This document shows positions 46,435-57,069 of a stretch of 64,000 nt of DNA, in pieces. Numbering within the stretch: the first letter of the stretch is position 1; each line of letters opens with the position of its first letter. Both the position numbers and the translations under genes were made by a program. Source of the DNA: Thauera sp. 28 (GTDB lineage: Bacteria > Pseudomonadota > Gammaproteobacteria > Burkholderiales > Rhodocyclaceae); assembly GCF_000310145.2 (NCBI RefSeq), contig NZ_AMXA01000005.1, positions 1 to 64,000 of the forward strand, in the 5' to 3' direction. The notes beneath the pieces were generated by a model, which was not told the DNA's origin, searched no databases, and saw nothing but the letters and a program-made list of their open reading frames with translations.

Positions 46435-48663
46435 TCAGCTCGCCCGCCCGTCGCCCTTGGCCCGGCCAATGCGCACCACTTCCTGCACCCTGCGTACCCC
46501 GCGCATGACGCGCGCCAGGTGCATGCGGTCGCGCACCTGGACGGTGAAATTGAGCGCGGTGTAGTCGCCCTGCCCGCTTTCCATGCTGACGCTCTGGATA
46601 TTGCAGTCTTCCTCGGCGATCGCGTTGGCGACACGGGCGAGCACGCCGCGAGCATTGCGCGTGAGCACGCGGATGCCGACATCGAACAGGCGATCATCGA
46701 CAACGTGCTCCCACTCCACATCGACCCAGCGCCCGCGGTCGCCACGCAGCTTGCCCATCACTGCGCAGTCGTGCGTATGCACCTCGAGTCCCTGGCCCTT
46801 GCGCAAGGTACCGATGATCGGATCACCCGGAATCGGGTGGCAGCACCGCGCCAACTGGACCGCAACGCCCTCGGAGCCGCGGATGGTGATGGCGCCTGCC
46901 GGCTTGGGCTTGACCACGTCCGGGCGACCGGATTCGAGGTCCTGGGCCTCTGCCAGACGCCGCGCCACGATGATCGGCAAGCGCTTGCCCAGACCGAGAT
47001 CGGAGAAGATGTCCTTCTTGCTGCGCACACCGCGGTCACGCAGGAAGCGGTCCCAGGCAAACGTGGAGATCTGCCCCAGGGTGAGCCCGTGCGGTCGCAA
47101 AGCCTGGTTGAGCAGGCGCTCGCCGAGCGCGACCGACTCGTCGAGCTGGGCGTTCTTGAGGAAGTGGCGGATCTGCGAGCGCGCCTTGCCGGTGCGGGCG
47201 TAGGACAACCAGGCGGGGTTGGGGTTGGCATGCGCGGCGGTGATGATCTCGACCTGGTCGCCGTTCTTGAGCTCGCTGCGCAGGGGCATCAGGTCGCCAT
47301 TGATGCGGCAGGCCACGCAGCGGTTGCCGACGTCCGTATGCACCGCATAGGCGAAATCGACCGGCGTCGAGCCCTTGGGCATGGAGAAGATCTTGCCCTT
47401 GGGCGAGAACACGTAGACCTCACCCGGGAAAAGGTCGATCTTGACGTGCTCGAGGAACTCGGTGGCCTCGCCCGAGGTGGACTGGAGCTCGAGCAGGGAC
47501 TGCAGCCATGAGTGCGTCTTCTGCTGGAGTTCGGACAGCGTGCGCTCGTCCTCCTTGTACAGCCAGTGGGAGGCCACGCCGGTCTCGGCGATGTGGTGCA
47601 TCTCGCGAGTGCGGATCTGCACCTCGACCGGCATGCCGAAAGGGCCGATCAGCGTCGTGTGCAGGCTCTGGTAGCCGTTGGCCTTGGGAATCGCCAGATA
47701 GTCCTTGAACTTGCCCGGCACCGGCTTGTACATCGAGTGCAGTGCGCCCAGCGCGAGGTAACAACTCGGTACGTCGCGCACGATGACGCGAAAGCCATAG
47801 ATGTCGAGCACCTGCGAGAAGGACAGGTGCTTTTCCACCATCTTGCGGTAGATGCCGTAGAGATGCTTCTCGCGCCCCTGCACCTCTGCGCCGATGCCCC
47901 ACTGCGGCAAGCGTTCCTCGATACTGGCGAGGATCTTGCCCACAACCTCGCGGCGGTTGCCACGCGCCGAGCGGATCGCCTTGGCAAGCACCTCGTAGCG
48001 CAGCGGATGCTTGTTGCGGAAGGACAGTTCCTGCAGCTCGCGATAGAGGTCGTTGAGGCCGAGCCGGTTGGCGATCGGCGCGTAGATCTCGAGCGTTTCG
48101 TTGGCGATGCGGCGGCGCTTGGCCGGACGCATGTGGTCCAGCGTGCGCATGTTGTGCAGGCGGTCGGCGAGCTTGATGAGGATGACGCGCAGGTCGCTCG
48201 CCATCGCCAGCAGCATCTTGCGGAAATTCTCGGCCTGCGCCTCTTCCTGCGAGCGGAACTCGATCTTGTCGAGCTTGGACAGGCCATCGACCAGCTCGGC
48301 GGACACCTTGCCGAAGCGCTCGGTCAGCTCCGCCTTCGTGATGTGGGTGTCCTCCATCACATCATGGAGGAGCGCGGCGATCAGCGCCTGGGCGTCAAGA
48401 TGCCAGTCGGCGACGAGCGAGCAGACGGCAACCGGGTGGCTGACATAGGGCTCGCCACTGACGCGGAACTGCCCGGCATGGGCATCGGCCGAGAAATGGT
48501 AAGCCGCCTCGACCCGGCCGACGTCCTCGGGCTTGAGGTAGGTCTCGATCTTGGCCTTGAGTTGCTGGAAGTCGAGCGACAGCACGCTCGACACCGGCGG
48601 ACGAAAGATCGGGCCGGGGGATTGCGCGGGCTGAGGGGGCGCGCCTACATGATTGGCTTGCAT
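46435..48663 (-). CDS. spoT: SpoT, bifunctional (p)ppGpp synthetase/hydrolase
   Basis: 742 aa. N-terminal HD hydrolase (ALLHDVMEDTH, IKLADRLHNMRT), synthetase domain (GIYRKMVEKHLSFSQVLDIYGFRVIV, GYQSLHTTLIGP), TGS domain (VYVFSPKGKIFSMPKG), and a C-terminal ACT domain. HD residues are intact, so it can hydrolyse as well as make ppGpp. It is followed upstream on the same strand by rpoZ, the usual spoT arrangement. No relA lies in the window. Confidence 0.95.
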   Translation of the reverse strand: MQANHVGAPPQPAQSPGPIFRPPVSSVLSLDFQQLKAKIETYLKPEDVGRVEAAYHFSADAHAGQFRVSGEPYVSHPVAVCSLVADWHLDAQALIAALLHDVMEDTHITKAELTERFGKVSAELVDGLSKLDKIEFRSQEEAQAENFRKMLLAMASDLRVILIKLADRLHNMRTLDHMRPAKRRRIANETLEIYAPIANRLGLNDLYRELQELSFRNKHPLRYEVLAKAIRSARGNRREVVGKILASIEERLPQWGIGAEVQGREKHLYGIYRKMVEKHLSFSQVLDIYGFRVIVRDVPSCYLALGALHSMYKPVPGKFKDYLAIPKANGYQSLHTTLIGPFGMPVEVQIRTREMHHIAETGVASHWLYKEDERTLSELQQKTHSWLQSLLELQSTSGEATEFLEHVKIDLFPGEVYVFSPKGKIFSMPKGSTPVDFAYAVHTDVGNRCVACRINGDLMPLRSELKNGDQVEIITAAHANPNPAWLSYARTGKARSQIRHFLKNAQLDESVALGERLLNQALRPHGLTLGQISTFAWDRFLRDRGVRSKKDIFSDLGLGKRLPIIVARRLAEAQDLESGRPDVVKPKPAGAITIRGSEGVAVQLARCCHPIPGDPIIGTLRKGQGLEVHTHDCAVMGKLRGDRGRWVDVEWEHVVDDRLFDVGIRVLTRNARGVLARVANAIAEEDCNIQSVSMESGQGDYTALNFTVQVRDRMHLARVMRGVRRVQEVVRIGRAKGDGRAS

Positions 48664-48685
48664 GCTTCACCCCCTGGCCCCGGGC

Positions 48686-48901
48686 TCAGGCCTGGCCGCG
48701 GTTGAGCATCTCGAGCCCGACCTTGCCCGCCGCCACTTCGCGCAGGGCGATCACGGTGGGCTTGTCGTTGTCACCCGGCTCGAGTTCGATCTGGGGCGTG
48801 CTGCCGATGGTGAGCTGGCGGGCACGATAGGTCGCAGCCAGGGTGAGCTGGAAGCGATTGGGGATGCGTTTCAGGCAATCTTCGACGGTGATGCGGGCCA
48901 T
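48686..48901 (-). CDS. rpoZ: RNA polymerase omega subunit
   Basis: 71 aa from the ATG at 48901 ([17 protein letters not shown]); the two codons upstream include a TTG but a CAGGA ribosome site fits the ATG. The conserved omega motif is ARITVEDC and the end [10 protein letters not shown]. It binds beta-prime and supports ppGpp response. It lies 22 bp upstream of spoT and directly after gmk. Confidence 0.95.
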   Translation of the reverse strand: MARITVEDCLKRIPNRFQLTLAATYRARQLTIGSTPQIELEPGDNDKPTVIALREVAAGKVGLEMLNRGQA

Positions 48902-48903
48902 GT

Positions 48904-49518
48904 TCAATCCTGTTCGAGAAAGGCGAAATATTCGGGATGCCGCAGGTGCTGATTGCCGCAGCGCAGGCGCGCTGCACGCACGACGGCGACGAGATCATCC
49001 AGCGCGGCACCGATTTCGTCGTTGATTATAACGTAGTCGAATTCGGCGACATGGCGCATTTCCCCGCGCGCACCCAGCAAGCGCCGGCTGATCACGTCGG
49101 GACTGTCGGTGCCGCGACCGACGAGACGCGCCTCGAGCGCCTCCATCGACGGCGGCAGGATGAAGACCCCGACCGCATCCGGAAAGTGCTTGCGCACCTG
49201 CTGCGCCCCCTGCCAGTCGATCTCGAGCAAGGTGTCGCGCCCAGCCTCGATCTGCTCCTTCAACCAGACCTTGGAAGTAGCGTAATAGTTGCCATGCACC
49301 TCGGCCCACTCGAGAAACTCGCCGCGATCGCGCAGGGCACGGAAGGTCGCCACATCGACGAAATGGTACTCGCGCCCATCCTGCTCGCCCGGGCGCGGGT
49401 CGCGCGTGGTGTAGGAGATCGACAGCTGCACGCGTGCATCGCGTTGCAGCAGGCCGCGCACCAGGGTGGTCTTGCCCGCGCCCGATGGCGCGGTGACGAT
49501 GAAGAGGGTTCCGGGCAT
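48904..49518 (-). CDS. gmk: Guanylate kinase
   Basis: 204 aa. Walker A SGAGKTTL at the N-terminus and the GMP-binding [18 protein letters not shown] segment. It phosphorylates GMP to GDP. In the gmk-rpoZ-spoT order that is conserved across proteobacteria and ties guanine nucleotide supply to ppGpp signalling. Confidence 0.95.
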   Translation of the reverse strand: MPGTLFIVTAPSGAGKTTLVRGLLQRDARVQLSISYTTRDPRPGEQDGREYHFVDVATFRALRDRGEFLEWAEVHGNYYATSKVWLKEQIEAGRDTLLEIDWQGAQQVRKHFPDAVGVFILPPSMEALEARLVGRGTDSPDVISRRLLGARGEMRHVAEFDYVIINDEIGAALDDLVAVVRAARLRCGNQHLRHPEYFAFLEQD

Positions 49519-49530
49519 GCGAGGCGCTCC

Positions 49531-50397
49531 TTATTCGATGTTCTGCACTTGCTCGCGCATCTGCTCGATCAGCACCTTCATCTCCATGGCGATGGCGGTG
49601 ATGTCGGTGGCGGGCGACTTGGAGGCCAGGGTGTTGGCCTCGCGGTTGAGCTCCTGCATCAGGAAATCCAGGCGCTTGCCCGCAGCCCCGCCGGCCTTGA
49701 GGATGCGCTCGACCTCGTCGAGGTGGGTGACGAGCCGGGTGAGCTCCTCGGCCACGTCGATGCGCTGCGCGTAGAGTGCCACCTCCTGGCGGATGCGGTC
49801 CTCGTCAAGACTGGCCACTGCGTCGCGCAGCTTGGTCGTGAGGCGCTCCTGGTATTCGGCAACAACGGCCGGCATGCGCGGGGTGGCGATGGTGACCAGT
49901 TCGCGCATGCGCACGACGCGCTCGCGGATCATGTCGGCAAGCTTGTCGCCTTCACGACGGCGGGTGGCGACGAGTTCGTCGAGCGCGGCGTTGGTGAGCT
50001 CGACGATCGCCGGCAGCATCTCGTCGAAGCCGAGGCCGTCGTCAGCCAGCATGCCGGGCCAGCGCAGCAGCTCATTGACCGACAGCGGCGCGGCATCGGC
50101 AAAGCGCGCACGCAGCCCGGCCTGGGCGTCGGCGAGCTGATCGAGCAGTGCGGTGTTGAGCGCCAGGCTGCGCGCACCGCCATGGCCGGCCTGCAGGTTG
50201 AGCCGGCATTCGACCTTGCCACGGCCCAGGCGGGCGCTCAGGCGTTCGCGAATGGCGGGTTCGGCCGCACGCAGGTCATCGACGATACGAAAGCCGAGGT
50301 CGAGATAGCGCGAATTGACGCTGCGCAGTTCGAGGTGCAGACAAACGCTGCCCAGGTCTCGCGTCTGTACCGCGAAACCCGTCATGCTGTGGATCAT
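49531..50397 (-). CDS. yicC: YicC-family endoribonuclease
   Basis: 288 aa. The family start MIHSMTGFAVQTRDLG and the C-terminal REANTLASKSPATDITAIAMEMKVLIEQMREQVQNIE, which bears the YicC signature, are both present. YicC proteins are now known as endoribonucleases acting on small RNAs. Upstream of gmk by 12 bp on the same strand. A sigma-70-like promoter lies just upstream. Confidence 0.9.
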   Translation of the reverse strand: MIHSMTGFAVQTRDLGSVCLHLELRSVNSRYLDLGFRIVDDLRAAEPAIRERLSARLGRGKVECRLNLQAGHGGARSLALNTALLDQLADAQAGLRARFADAAPLSVNELLRWPGMLADDGLGFDEMLPAIVELTNAALDELVATRRREGDKLADMIRERVVRMRELVTIATPRMPAVVAEYQERLTTKLRDAVASLDEDRIRQEVALYAQRIDVAEELTRLVTHLDEVERILKAGGAAGKRLDFLMQELNREANTLASKSPATDITAIAMEMKVLIEQMREQVQNIE

Positions 50398-50470
50398 GTG
50401 GAGTCTCCGGGAACCCGGCGCGATCGATTACACTGCGGGTCCCACTCAGGAATGAAGCTGCAAAGAGCTG

Positions 50471-50500
50471 ATTCTAGCGCCCACGAAGATGCCCTCTCAA
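50471..50500 (-). promoter_or_regulatory. Candidate promoter for yicC-gmk-rpoZ-spoT
   Basis: Read on the minus strand: -35 TTGAGA (50500-50495), 18-bp spacer, -10 TAGAAT (50476-50471). It overlaps the first codons of the divergent kinase gene, so the two transcripts may interfere. Start predicted near 50464. Confidence 0.45.
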
Positions 50501-51436
50501 GCCAACTTCGCGCTGCCACAGGGCTTTCAGCTCGACCAGTACCGTATCGAGCGGCAATTGTCGCTGGGCGGCTTCTCCATCGTCTACCTCGCTCATGACG
50601 AGGCCGGCATCCCGGTGGCGATCAAGGAGTACCTGCCCAATTCGCTCGCGCTGCGCAAGGAGGGCGAGATCGAACCGCAGGTCCCGGACGAGCACCGCGC
50701 CGCCTTCCGCTACGGCATGAAGTGCTTCTTCGAGGAAGGCCGCGCACTCGCCAAGCTGATGCACCCCAACGTGGTGCGCGTGCTCAACTTCTTCCGCGCC
50801 AACGGCACGGTGTACATGGTGATGCAATTCGAGCGCGGCCGCACGTTGCACGACTACATCCAGCGCCACCGCGGCGAGCTCAAGGAGCTGTTCATCCGCG
50901 CGGTGTTCGCCCGCATGCTCAACGGCCTGCGCGAAGTGCACGCCCACAAGCTGCTCCACCTCGACATCAAGCCGGCCAACATCTACCTGCGTGCCGACGG
51001 CACGCCCGTGCTGCTCGATTTCGGCGCGGCACGCCAGACCTTGATGGTGGGCCAACCGGTGCTCAAGCCGATGTACACGCCAGGCTATGCCGCACCGGAA
51101 CAGTATGACAAGCGCGATCAGCTCGGCCCATGGACAGACATCTACAGCGTCGGCGCCAGCCTGTATGCCAGCGTCACCGGCAAGGCGCCGCCGCGTGCCG
51201 ATGAACGCAGCACCAAGGACACCCTGCAGCCGGTCGCGAAGACCCATGCCGAACACTACGCGCCACAATTGCTCGAACTCGTGGACTGGTGCCTCAAGCT
51301 CGACCCGCTGGCCCGGCCGCAGAGCGTGTACAGCCTGCAGAAGGCGCTGATCCAGCGCGACACCGGGGCACAACCGTCCGCACGCTGGTTCTCCGACCTC
51401 GGCGGCAGGCTGAAGTCCTTCATCGGACGCAACTGA
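50489..51436 (+). CDS. Serine/threonine protein kinase (Hanks type)
   Basis: 315 aa, single soluble kinase domain with no TM or sensor extension. Gly loop [10 protein letters not shown], Lys in VAIKEYLP, catalytic loop [11 protein letters not shown] (with HLD in place of HRD), LDFGAAR for DFG, and [12 protein letters not shown] in the activation segment. The HRD Arg-to-Leu change suggests it may not need activation-loop phosphorylation. It is followed 11 bp later by a PP2C phosphatase, the usual kinase-phosphatase pair, ahead of rph-rdgB-hemW. Confidence 0.88.
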   Translation: MPSQANFALPQGFQLDQYRIERQLSLGGFSIVYLAHDEAGIPVAIKEYLPNSLALRKEGEIEPQVPDEHRAAFRYGMKCFFEEGRALAKLMHPNVVRVLNFFRANGTVYMVMQFERGRTLHDYIQRHRGELKELFIRAVFARMLNGLREVHAHKLLHLDIKPANIYLRADGTPVLLDFGAARQTLMVGQPVLKPMYTPGYAAPEQYDKRDQLGPWTDIYSVGASLYASVTGKAPPRADERSTKDTLQPVAKTHAEHYAPQLLELVDWCLKLDPLARPQSVYSLQKALIQRDTGAQPSARWFSDLGGRLKSFIGRN

Positions 51437-51447
51437 AGAGACTGCCC

Positions 51448-52371
51448 ATGCGTTTCACGATCTACCAGGAAAGCCGCACCGGCAAGCGCAACGACAACCA
51501 GGACCGCATTGCGCACTGCTATTCGCGCGATGCCCTGCTCATGCTCGTCGCCGACGGCATGGGCGGCCACCTTCATGGCGAACTGGCCGCGCACATCGCC
51601 GCCCGCCACGTGGTCCAGGCGTTCCAGCGCGAGGCGCGCCCTGCCCTGCCCGACCCTGGCCTGTTCCTGTCGCGCGCACTCGCCGGTGCCCATCACGCCA
51701 TCCTCGACGATGCGCTCGACCGCGCGCTGCCCGAGGCGCCGCGCACGACCATCGTCGCCTGCGTCATCCAGGACGGCGCTGCGCACTGGGCCCATGCCGG
51801 CGACTCGCGCCTGTACCTGCTGCGTCGCGGCCATGTGGTGACGCGCACGCGCGACCATTCGCGCACGCAACTGCTGGTCGACCAGGGTATCCTCACGCCC
51901 GCCGAGGCCGACAGCCACCCCGCTCGCAATCGACTCTACTCCTGCCTGGGAGGCAGCCACGCGCCGCAGATCGAGCATTCCGCCCGGACACCGCTGCGCG
52001 ACGGCGACATCATCGCCCTGTGCAGCGACGGCGTGTGGGGCCCGGCGGGCGACGATGCGCTCGTCAGCGGACTCACCGGCGGCCCACTCAGCCGCTGCGT
52101 GCCCCAGCTCCTCAAGCAGGCAGAACTCACTGCCGGCAGCAGTGCCGACAACCTGTCCATCGTCGCCATGTGCTGGCATGCCGACAACGCCAGTCAGGCA
52201 ACGATGGCCGACGCGATCTCCACACGGACGATGGCGCTCGACGACAACACCACCCGTCTCGACACCTCGAGCATGGGTGCGGACGCCTCCGGCGAGCTGG
52301 ACAACGACGACGAGATCGAACGCGCGATCCGCGAGATCAACGACACCATCAAGAAACTCGACAAGCGATAG
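51448..52371 (+). CDS. PP2C-family protein phosphatase
   Basis: 307 aa from the ATG at 51448 ([19 protein letters not shown]); the upstream open frame overlaps the kinase gene and is not domain-like. Metal-binding motifs [23 protein letters not shown] and SADNLSIV. The acidic C-terminal tail ([18 protein letters not shown]) is outside the domain. It should reverse the action of the adjacent Ser/Thr kinase. Confidence 0.9.
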   Translation: MRFTIYQESRTGKRNDNQDRIAHCYSRDALLMLVADGMGGHLHGELAAHIAARHVVQAFQREARPALPDPGLFLSRALAGAHHAILDDALDRALPEAPRTTIVACVIQDGAAHWAHAGDSRLYLLRRGHVVTRTRDHSRTQLLVDQGILTPAEADSHPARNRLYSCLGGSHAPQIEHSARTPLRDGDIIALCSDGVWGPAGDDALVSGLTGGPLSRCVPQLLKQAELTAGSSADNLSIVAMCWHADNASQATMADAISTRTMALDDNTTRLDTSSMGADASGELDNDDEIERAIREINDTIKKLDKR

Positions 52372-52379
52372 GAACCTCC

Positions 52380-53099
<720 letters not shown>

Positions 53100-53102
53100 A
53101 GC

Positions 53103-53708
53103 ATGAGCAAGCGACTCGTCCTCGCCAGCAACAACGTCAAGAAGGCCGCCGAAATGCAGGCCCTGCTCGCCCCGCTGGGGATCGAGGTGGTGCCGCAGTC
53201 GGTGTTCGGCGTCAGTGAAGCCGAGGAGCCCCACCCCACCTTCGTCGAGAATGCACTCGCCAAGGCCCGTCACGCGGCAGCGGCCACCGGCCTGCCGGCG
53301 GTCGCCGACGACTCCGGCCTGTGCGTGGAAGCGCTAGGCGGCGCACCGGGCGTGATCTCCGCACGCTTTGCCGGCGAGCCCAAGTCGGATGCACGCAACA
53401 ACGCCCTGCTGCTGGAAAAGCTCGCGCACCTCACCGAGCCCGCCCAGCGCGCAGCCTACTTCTACTCCACCGTGGTCCTGGTGCGTCACGCAGAGGACCC
53501 GCGCCCGCTGATCGCCGACGGCGAATGGCACGGCCAGATCCTCACCGCCGAGCGCGGCGCGGGCGGTTTCGGCTACGACCCGCTGTTCTGGCTGCCCGAG
53601 CTCGAACAGACCGCCGCCGAGCTCGAACCTGCGCTCAAGAACACCCTCAGCCACCGCGGCGCCGCCATGCGCCACCTGCTCGACCGCCTCAAGTACTACC
53701 CGCTGTGA
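53103..53708 (+). CDS. rdgB: RdgB/HAM1 XTP/dITP pyrophosphatase
   Basis: 201 aa. Family motifs LASNNVKKAAEM at the N-terminus, VADDSGLCVEALGGAPGVISAR and GFGYDPLFW. It removes non-canonical purine nucleotides (dITP, XTP) to prevent mutagenesis. The stop overlaps the hemW GTG start. Start codon ATG with a short 3-bp gap from rph. Confidence 0.95.
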   Translation: MSKRLVLASNNVKKAAEMQALLAPLGIEVVPQSVFGVSEAEEPHPTFVENALAKARHAAAATGLPAVADDSGLCVEALGGAPGVISARFAGEPKSDARNNALLLEKLAHLTEPAQRAAYFYSTVVLVRHAEDPRPLIADGEWHGQILTAERGAGGFGYDPLFWLPELEQTAAELEPALKNTLSHRGAAMRHLLDRLKYYPL

Positions 53709-54928
53709 GCAGCCGCCGCATCATCCCGCTGAGCCCGGTCACCCCCCCGGCGAAGCCCCTGCCGCTACCCGAGCGTCCGCAGCTCGAGGCACCTCCGCCG
53801 CTGTCGCTGTATGTGCATTTTCCCTGGTGCGTGAGGAAGTGCCCCTACTGCGACTTCAACTCGCACGCCCCGCGCGAGGGCGGCATCCCGGAGCAGGCCT
53901 GGCTCGATGCGGTACTCGCCGACCTCCAGCACGCACTGCCCCAGGTCTGGGGGCGGCGGGTACATAGCGTCTTCATCGGTGGCGGCACGCCCAGCCTGAT
54001 GTCCGCGGCCACGCTCGACGGCCTGCTCACCGGCATCCGCATGCTGCTGCCGCTCGACCCGCTCGCCGAGGTCACGCTCGAAGCCAACCCGGGCACGGTG
54101 GAAGCCGGGCGCTTCCGCGACTACCGCGCTGCCGGCGTCAATCGAATCTCGCTCGGCATCCAGAGCTTCGACGACGCCATGCTGGCGAAGATCGGCCGCA
54201 TCCACGGCGGCGATGAGGCGCGACGCGCGATCGACGCTGCGCGCACGCACTTCGAGCGCGTCAATCTCGACCTCATGTACGCCCTGCCAGGCCAGACCCT
54301 GGACATGGCGCTTGCCGACCTGGACACCGCAATCGGCTTCGGCGTGCAGCACCTGTCCTGCTACCACCTCACCCTCGAACCCAACACCCCCTTCGCCCAC
54401 AACCCGCCGGCGCTGCCCGACGACGACACCGCCGCCGACATGCAGGAGGCGATCGAATCCCGCCTCGCCGCGGCCGGCTTCGCCCACTACGAGACCTCCG
54501 CCTTCGCCCGCCCGCACGAGCAGAGCCGTCACAACCTCAACTACTGGACCTTCGGCGACTACCTCGGCATCGGCCCCGGCGCCCACGGCAAGCTCTCCAG
54601 CCACGAAGGCATCCGCCGCGAGATGCGCCACAAGCACCCGGGGCGCTACCTCGAAGGCGCGGCACGCAACGACTTCATCCAGGAGGCGCGCGAGGTGTCG
54701 GTAGCCGAGCTGCCCTTCGAGTTCATGATGAACGCGCTGCGCCTCACCGAGGGTGTGCCGGCCAAGCTGTTCGCCGCACGCACCGGGGTGCCGATCGAGA
54801 CGATCACCGACGAGCTGGCGCAGGCGCGCGAGCGCGGGCTGCTGGAGATGGCAGAGGGGCAATTGCGGCCGACGCTCCAGGGGCGGCGGTTCCTGAACGA
54901 GTTGCTGCAGGTGTTCTTGCGGGATTGA
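53705..54928 (+). CDS. hemW: HemW, radical SAM haem chaperone
   Basis: 407 aa from a GTG at 53705 that overlaps the rdgB stop. Radical SAM cluster CVRKCPYCDFNSH (Cx3Cx2C plus a further Cys), SAM motif FIGGGTPSLM and HemW C-terminal domain (PFEFMMNALRLTEGVP). Formerly called coproporphyrinogen oxidase HemN-like; current evidence supports a haem chaperone. In the rph-rdgB-hemW order common in proteobacteria. Confidence 0.92.
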   Translation: MSSRRIIPLSPVTPPAKPLPLPERPQLEAPPPLSLYVHFPWCVRKCPYCDFNSHAPREGGIPEQAWLDAVLADLQHALPQVWGRRVHSVFIGGGTPSLMSAATLDGLLTGIRMLLPLDPLAEVTLEANPGTVEAGRFRDYRAAGVNRISLGIQSFDDAMLAKIGRIHGGDEARRAIDAARTHFERVNLDLMYALPGQTLDMALADLDTAIGFGVQHLSCYHLTLEPNTPFAHNPPALPDDDTAADMQEAIESRLAAAGFAHYETSAFARPHEQSRHNLNYWTFGDYLGIGPGAHGKLSSHEGIRREMRHKHPGRYLEGAARNDFIQEAREVSVAELPFEFMMNALRLTEGVPAKLFAARTGVPIETITDELAQARERGLLEMAEGQLRPTLQGRRFLNELLQVFLRD

Positions 54929-55044
54929 GGGTGCAAGCCCTCACGACCTTGAGACTGAAGCGCGGCCGCCTCGCTGAGCGAGTGGTCGAGGCTCACCAGT
55001 CTTGCCCTGATGCAGCGCCGGATACGGCTGCAAGCGCATTCCGA

Positions 55045-55050
55045 TAGAAT
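55045..55050 (+). promoter_or_regulatory. Candidate -10 element for the OmpA-like gene
   Basis: TAGAAT, 55 bp before the ATG at 55105. No -35 at the usual distance. Confidence 0.35.
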
Positions 55051-55104
55051 CCGGTCCACGCTGCCCGAGCCGTCGGGTCGCGCATCTACAGGAGAATCCA
55101 GCAC

Positions 55105-55599
55105 ATGTTCGATCAGGAAGACAGCGAGCTCAACGTCGTGATGGGCGTGGTGTTCGGCATCATCGCGCTGGTCATCGCCTTCGTCATCGGCCTGGCCGCC
55201 AACCAGCTGGGCGGAAAGCAGGCGGCGCCGGCGCTTGCAGCGCACGGTGCGAGTGAGGTCGCCTTCGTGGACGTCGCCGAAGTCGGCGAACCGCTGGTGA
55301 AGATCTACTTCGAGCTCGGCCAGGCCGCGCTGCCGGCGACCGCCGACGAGCAGATCGCCACCGTCGCCTCGGCACTGGCAGCCACACCAACGGCCAGCGC
55401 GCTGTTGTCCGGCTACCACGATGAGACCGGCGGCGCAGCGGTCAACGCCGAAGTGGCGAAGAACCGCGCCCTGTCGGTGCGCGACGCCCTCGTCGCCGCC
55501 GGCGTGCCCACCGAGCGCGTGCTGATGCGCCGCCCCGCCGTCACCCTCGGCGGCAGCGACGCCGCGGAGGCGCGCAGGGTCGAGGTACGGGTGCAGTAA
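55105..55599 (+). CDS. OmpA-like domain membrane protein
   Basis: 164 aa. One N-terminal TM helix (about residues 11-32), then an OmpA-C-like domain whose core features are [29 protein letters not shown], and [20 protein letters not shown]. OmpA-like domains bind peptidoglycan; here a single inner-membrane anchor replaces the beta-barrel. It may tether the membrane to the wall. Single gene, ended by a clear terminator. CAGGAGA precedes the ATG. Confidence 0.8.
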   Translation: MFDQEDSELNVVMGVVFGIIALVIAFVIGLAANQLGGKQAAPALAAHGASEVAFVDVAEVGEPLVKIYFELGQAALPATADEQIATVASALAATPTASALLSGYHDETGGAAVNAEVAKNRALSVRDALVAAGVPTERVLMRRPAVTLGGSDAAEARRVEVRVQ

Positions 55600-55627
55600 G
55601 CGCACCACGGCACGCGAACAAGACTCG

Positions 55628-55651
55628 AAAGCCGGGCATGCCCGGCTTTTT
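55628..55651 (+). terminator. Rho-independent terminator after the OmpA-like gene
   Basis: AAAGCCGGGC/GCCCGGCTTT stem with an AT loop, running into TTTT. It is 28 bp past the stop and about 22 bp before the SDR start. Confidence 0.85.
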
Positions 55652-55673
55652 CGCACAAGAGAGGAACGGCGCT

Positions 55674-56486
55674 ATGAAGCGACTCGATGGCAAGACCGCC
55701 TTGGTGACCGGCGCCGCGCGCGGCATCGGGGCAGCGATTGCCACGACCTTTGTTGAAAATGGCGCCTTCGTCTATCTGAGCGACATCAACGAAGACATGG
55801 GCCAGGCGCTTGCCGCCGCCCTGGGTGCCAATGCGCGCTACCTACACCTCGACGTGCGCGAAGAACCCCATTGGCAGGCGGCCATGGCGCAGATCCTTGG
55901 CGAAGCGGCGGGCCTGAACGTCCTGGTCAACAACGCAGGGATCACCGGATTCGAGGACGGTTGCCTGGTGCACGACCCCGAACATGCCTCGCTCGCGGAT
56001 TGGCATGCCGTGCATCGCACGAATCTGGACGGTGTGTTTCTCGGCTGCAAGCACGCCATTCAGGCGATGCGCCAATCGGCAAGCACGGGCTCGATCATCA
56101 ATGTGTCCTCGCGCTCCGGCCTGGTCGGCATCCCCGGCGCCGCGGCCTATGCCTCGTCAAAGGCCGCCGTGCGCAACCATACGAAGACCGTGGCGCTCTA
56201 CTGCGCCGAGCAGGGCTTGCCGGTCCGGTGCAACTCGATCCACCCCGCCGCCGTGCTGACACCCATGTGGGAACCGCTCCTGGGCGAGGGTCCGGAGCGC
56301 GAGATCAGAATGCGCGAGTTCGTCCAGGATTGCCCCCTGCGACGCTTCGGGCGGCCGGAGGAGGTCGCCGCCGTAGCCGTGATGCTCGCCTCCGACGAGG
56401 CCGCCTACATGAACGGGGCGGAACTCAACATCGATGGCGGCATCCTCGCTGGCGCCGTTGCGGCACCTGCATCTTCTCGGCAGTAG
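55674..56486 (+). CDS. SDR-family NAD(P)-dependent oxidoreductase
   Basis: 270 aa from the ATG at 55674 with GAGGA upstream. Rossmann motif [15 protein letters not shown] (VNNAGITG) and the catalytic YASSK preceded by the Ser in [11 protein letters not shown] classical short-chain dehydrogenase with all catalytic residues. The substrate is unknown. The C-terminal [12 protein letters not shown] closes the fold as usual. Confidence 0.85.
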   Translation: MKRLDGKTALVTGAARGIGAAIATTFVENGAFVYLSDINEDMGQALAAALGANARYLHLDVREEPHWQAAMAQILGEAAGLNVLVNNAGITGFEDGCLVHDPEHASLADWHAVHRTNLDGVFLGCKHAIQAMRQSASTGSIINVSSRSGLVGIPGAAAYASSKAAVRNHTKTVALYCAEQGLPVRCNSIHPAAVLTPMWEPLLGEGPEREIRMREFVQDCPLRRFGRPEEVAAVAVMLASDEAAYMNGAELNIDGGILAGAVAAPASSRQ

Positions 56487-56601
56487 CCTGACTCCGTCGG
56501 GTGGTGGGACTGCGTTGCAATCACCGCGCATGAACACGCTCAGACCCTCGCGGCTGGCGCCGCTCCCACTTCAGCGCACCTGCATCGGCACTCCACTCGC
56601 C

Positions 56602-57069
56602 CTAAAGCGGCCTGCCGAGTTGCTTCTGCACCTGCTTGCGTTCCCACTCCGCACCCAAGAAGGGTAGCCAGTGGAAGGTCCTCACCGCGTGCGCGAGGAT
56701 GCCGACCCCCCAGCCCAGCGCTGGCCACAAGAACCAGAGTTTGTGCGGATTGCTCACCAGATTGAAGACACCCAGACCGGCGATGACAACCAGATACTGC
56801 GCAAGATGAATGTAGAAACCCTTGATCTTCCGGACCCTGAACAGGGCCAACTGCTCATCGTGATTGACTGCGGCTGAAGCAGGCATGGTCGGTTCGCTTG
56901 AAAGTGTGGAGAAGTCGATCTCGAAAACCGCGCACAGCGACTTCAAGGACTCCGCGCTGGCTGTCTGCCCGTTCTCGATGCGCTGAATGGTGCGAACGCT
57001 CAAACCGCTGAGCTCCGCGAGCTGCTGCTGCGACCACCCACGCTGAAGCCTGAGTTTCTGCACTTGCAT
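56602..57069 (-). CDS. XRE-type HTH with C-terminal two-TM (2TM) domain
   Basis: 155 aa. N-terminal HTH_XRE (LRLQRGWSQQQLAELSGLSVRTIQRIENGQ), a linker, then two TM helices (about residues 90-110 and 115-135) with the 2TM domain pattern HLAQYLVVIAGLGVFN and ending AEWERKQVQKQL. A membrane-tethered transcription regulator is likely. The same 2TM domain occurs in LytTR and kinase families. It has no cotranscribed partner here, so the signal is unknown. Confidence 0.8.
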   Translation of the reverse strand: MQVQKLRLQRGWSQQQLAELSGLSVRTIQRIENGQTASAESLKSLCAVFEIDFSTLSSEPTMPASAAVNHDEQLALFRVRKIKGFYIHLAQYLVVIAGLGVFNLVSNPHKLWFLWPALGWGVGILAHAVRTFHWLPFLGAEWERKQVQKQLGRPL

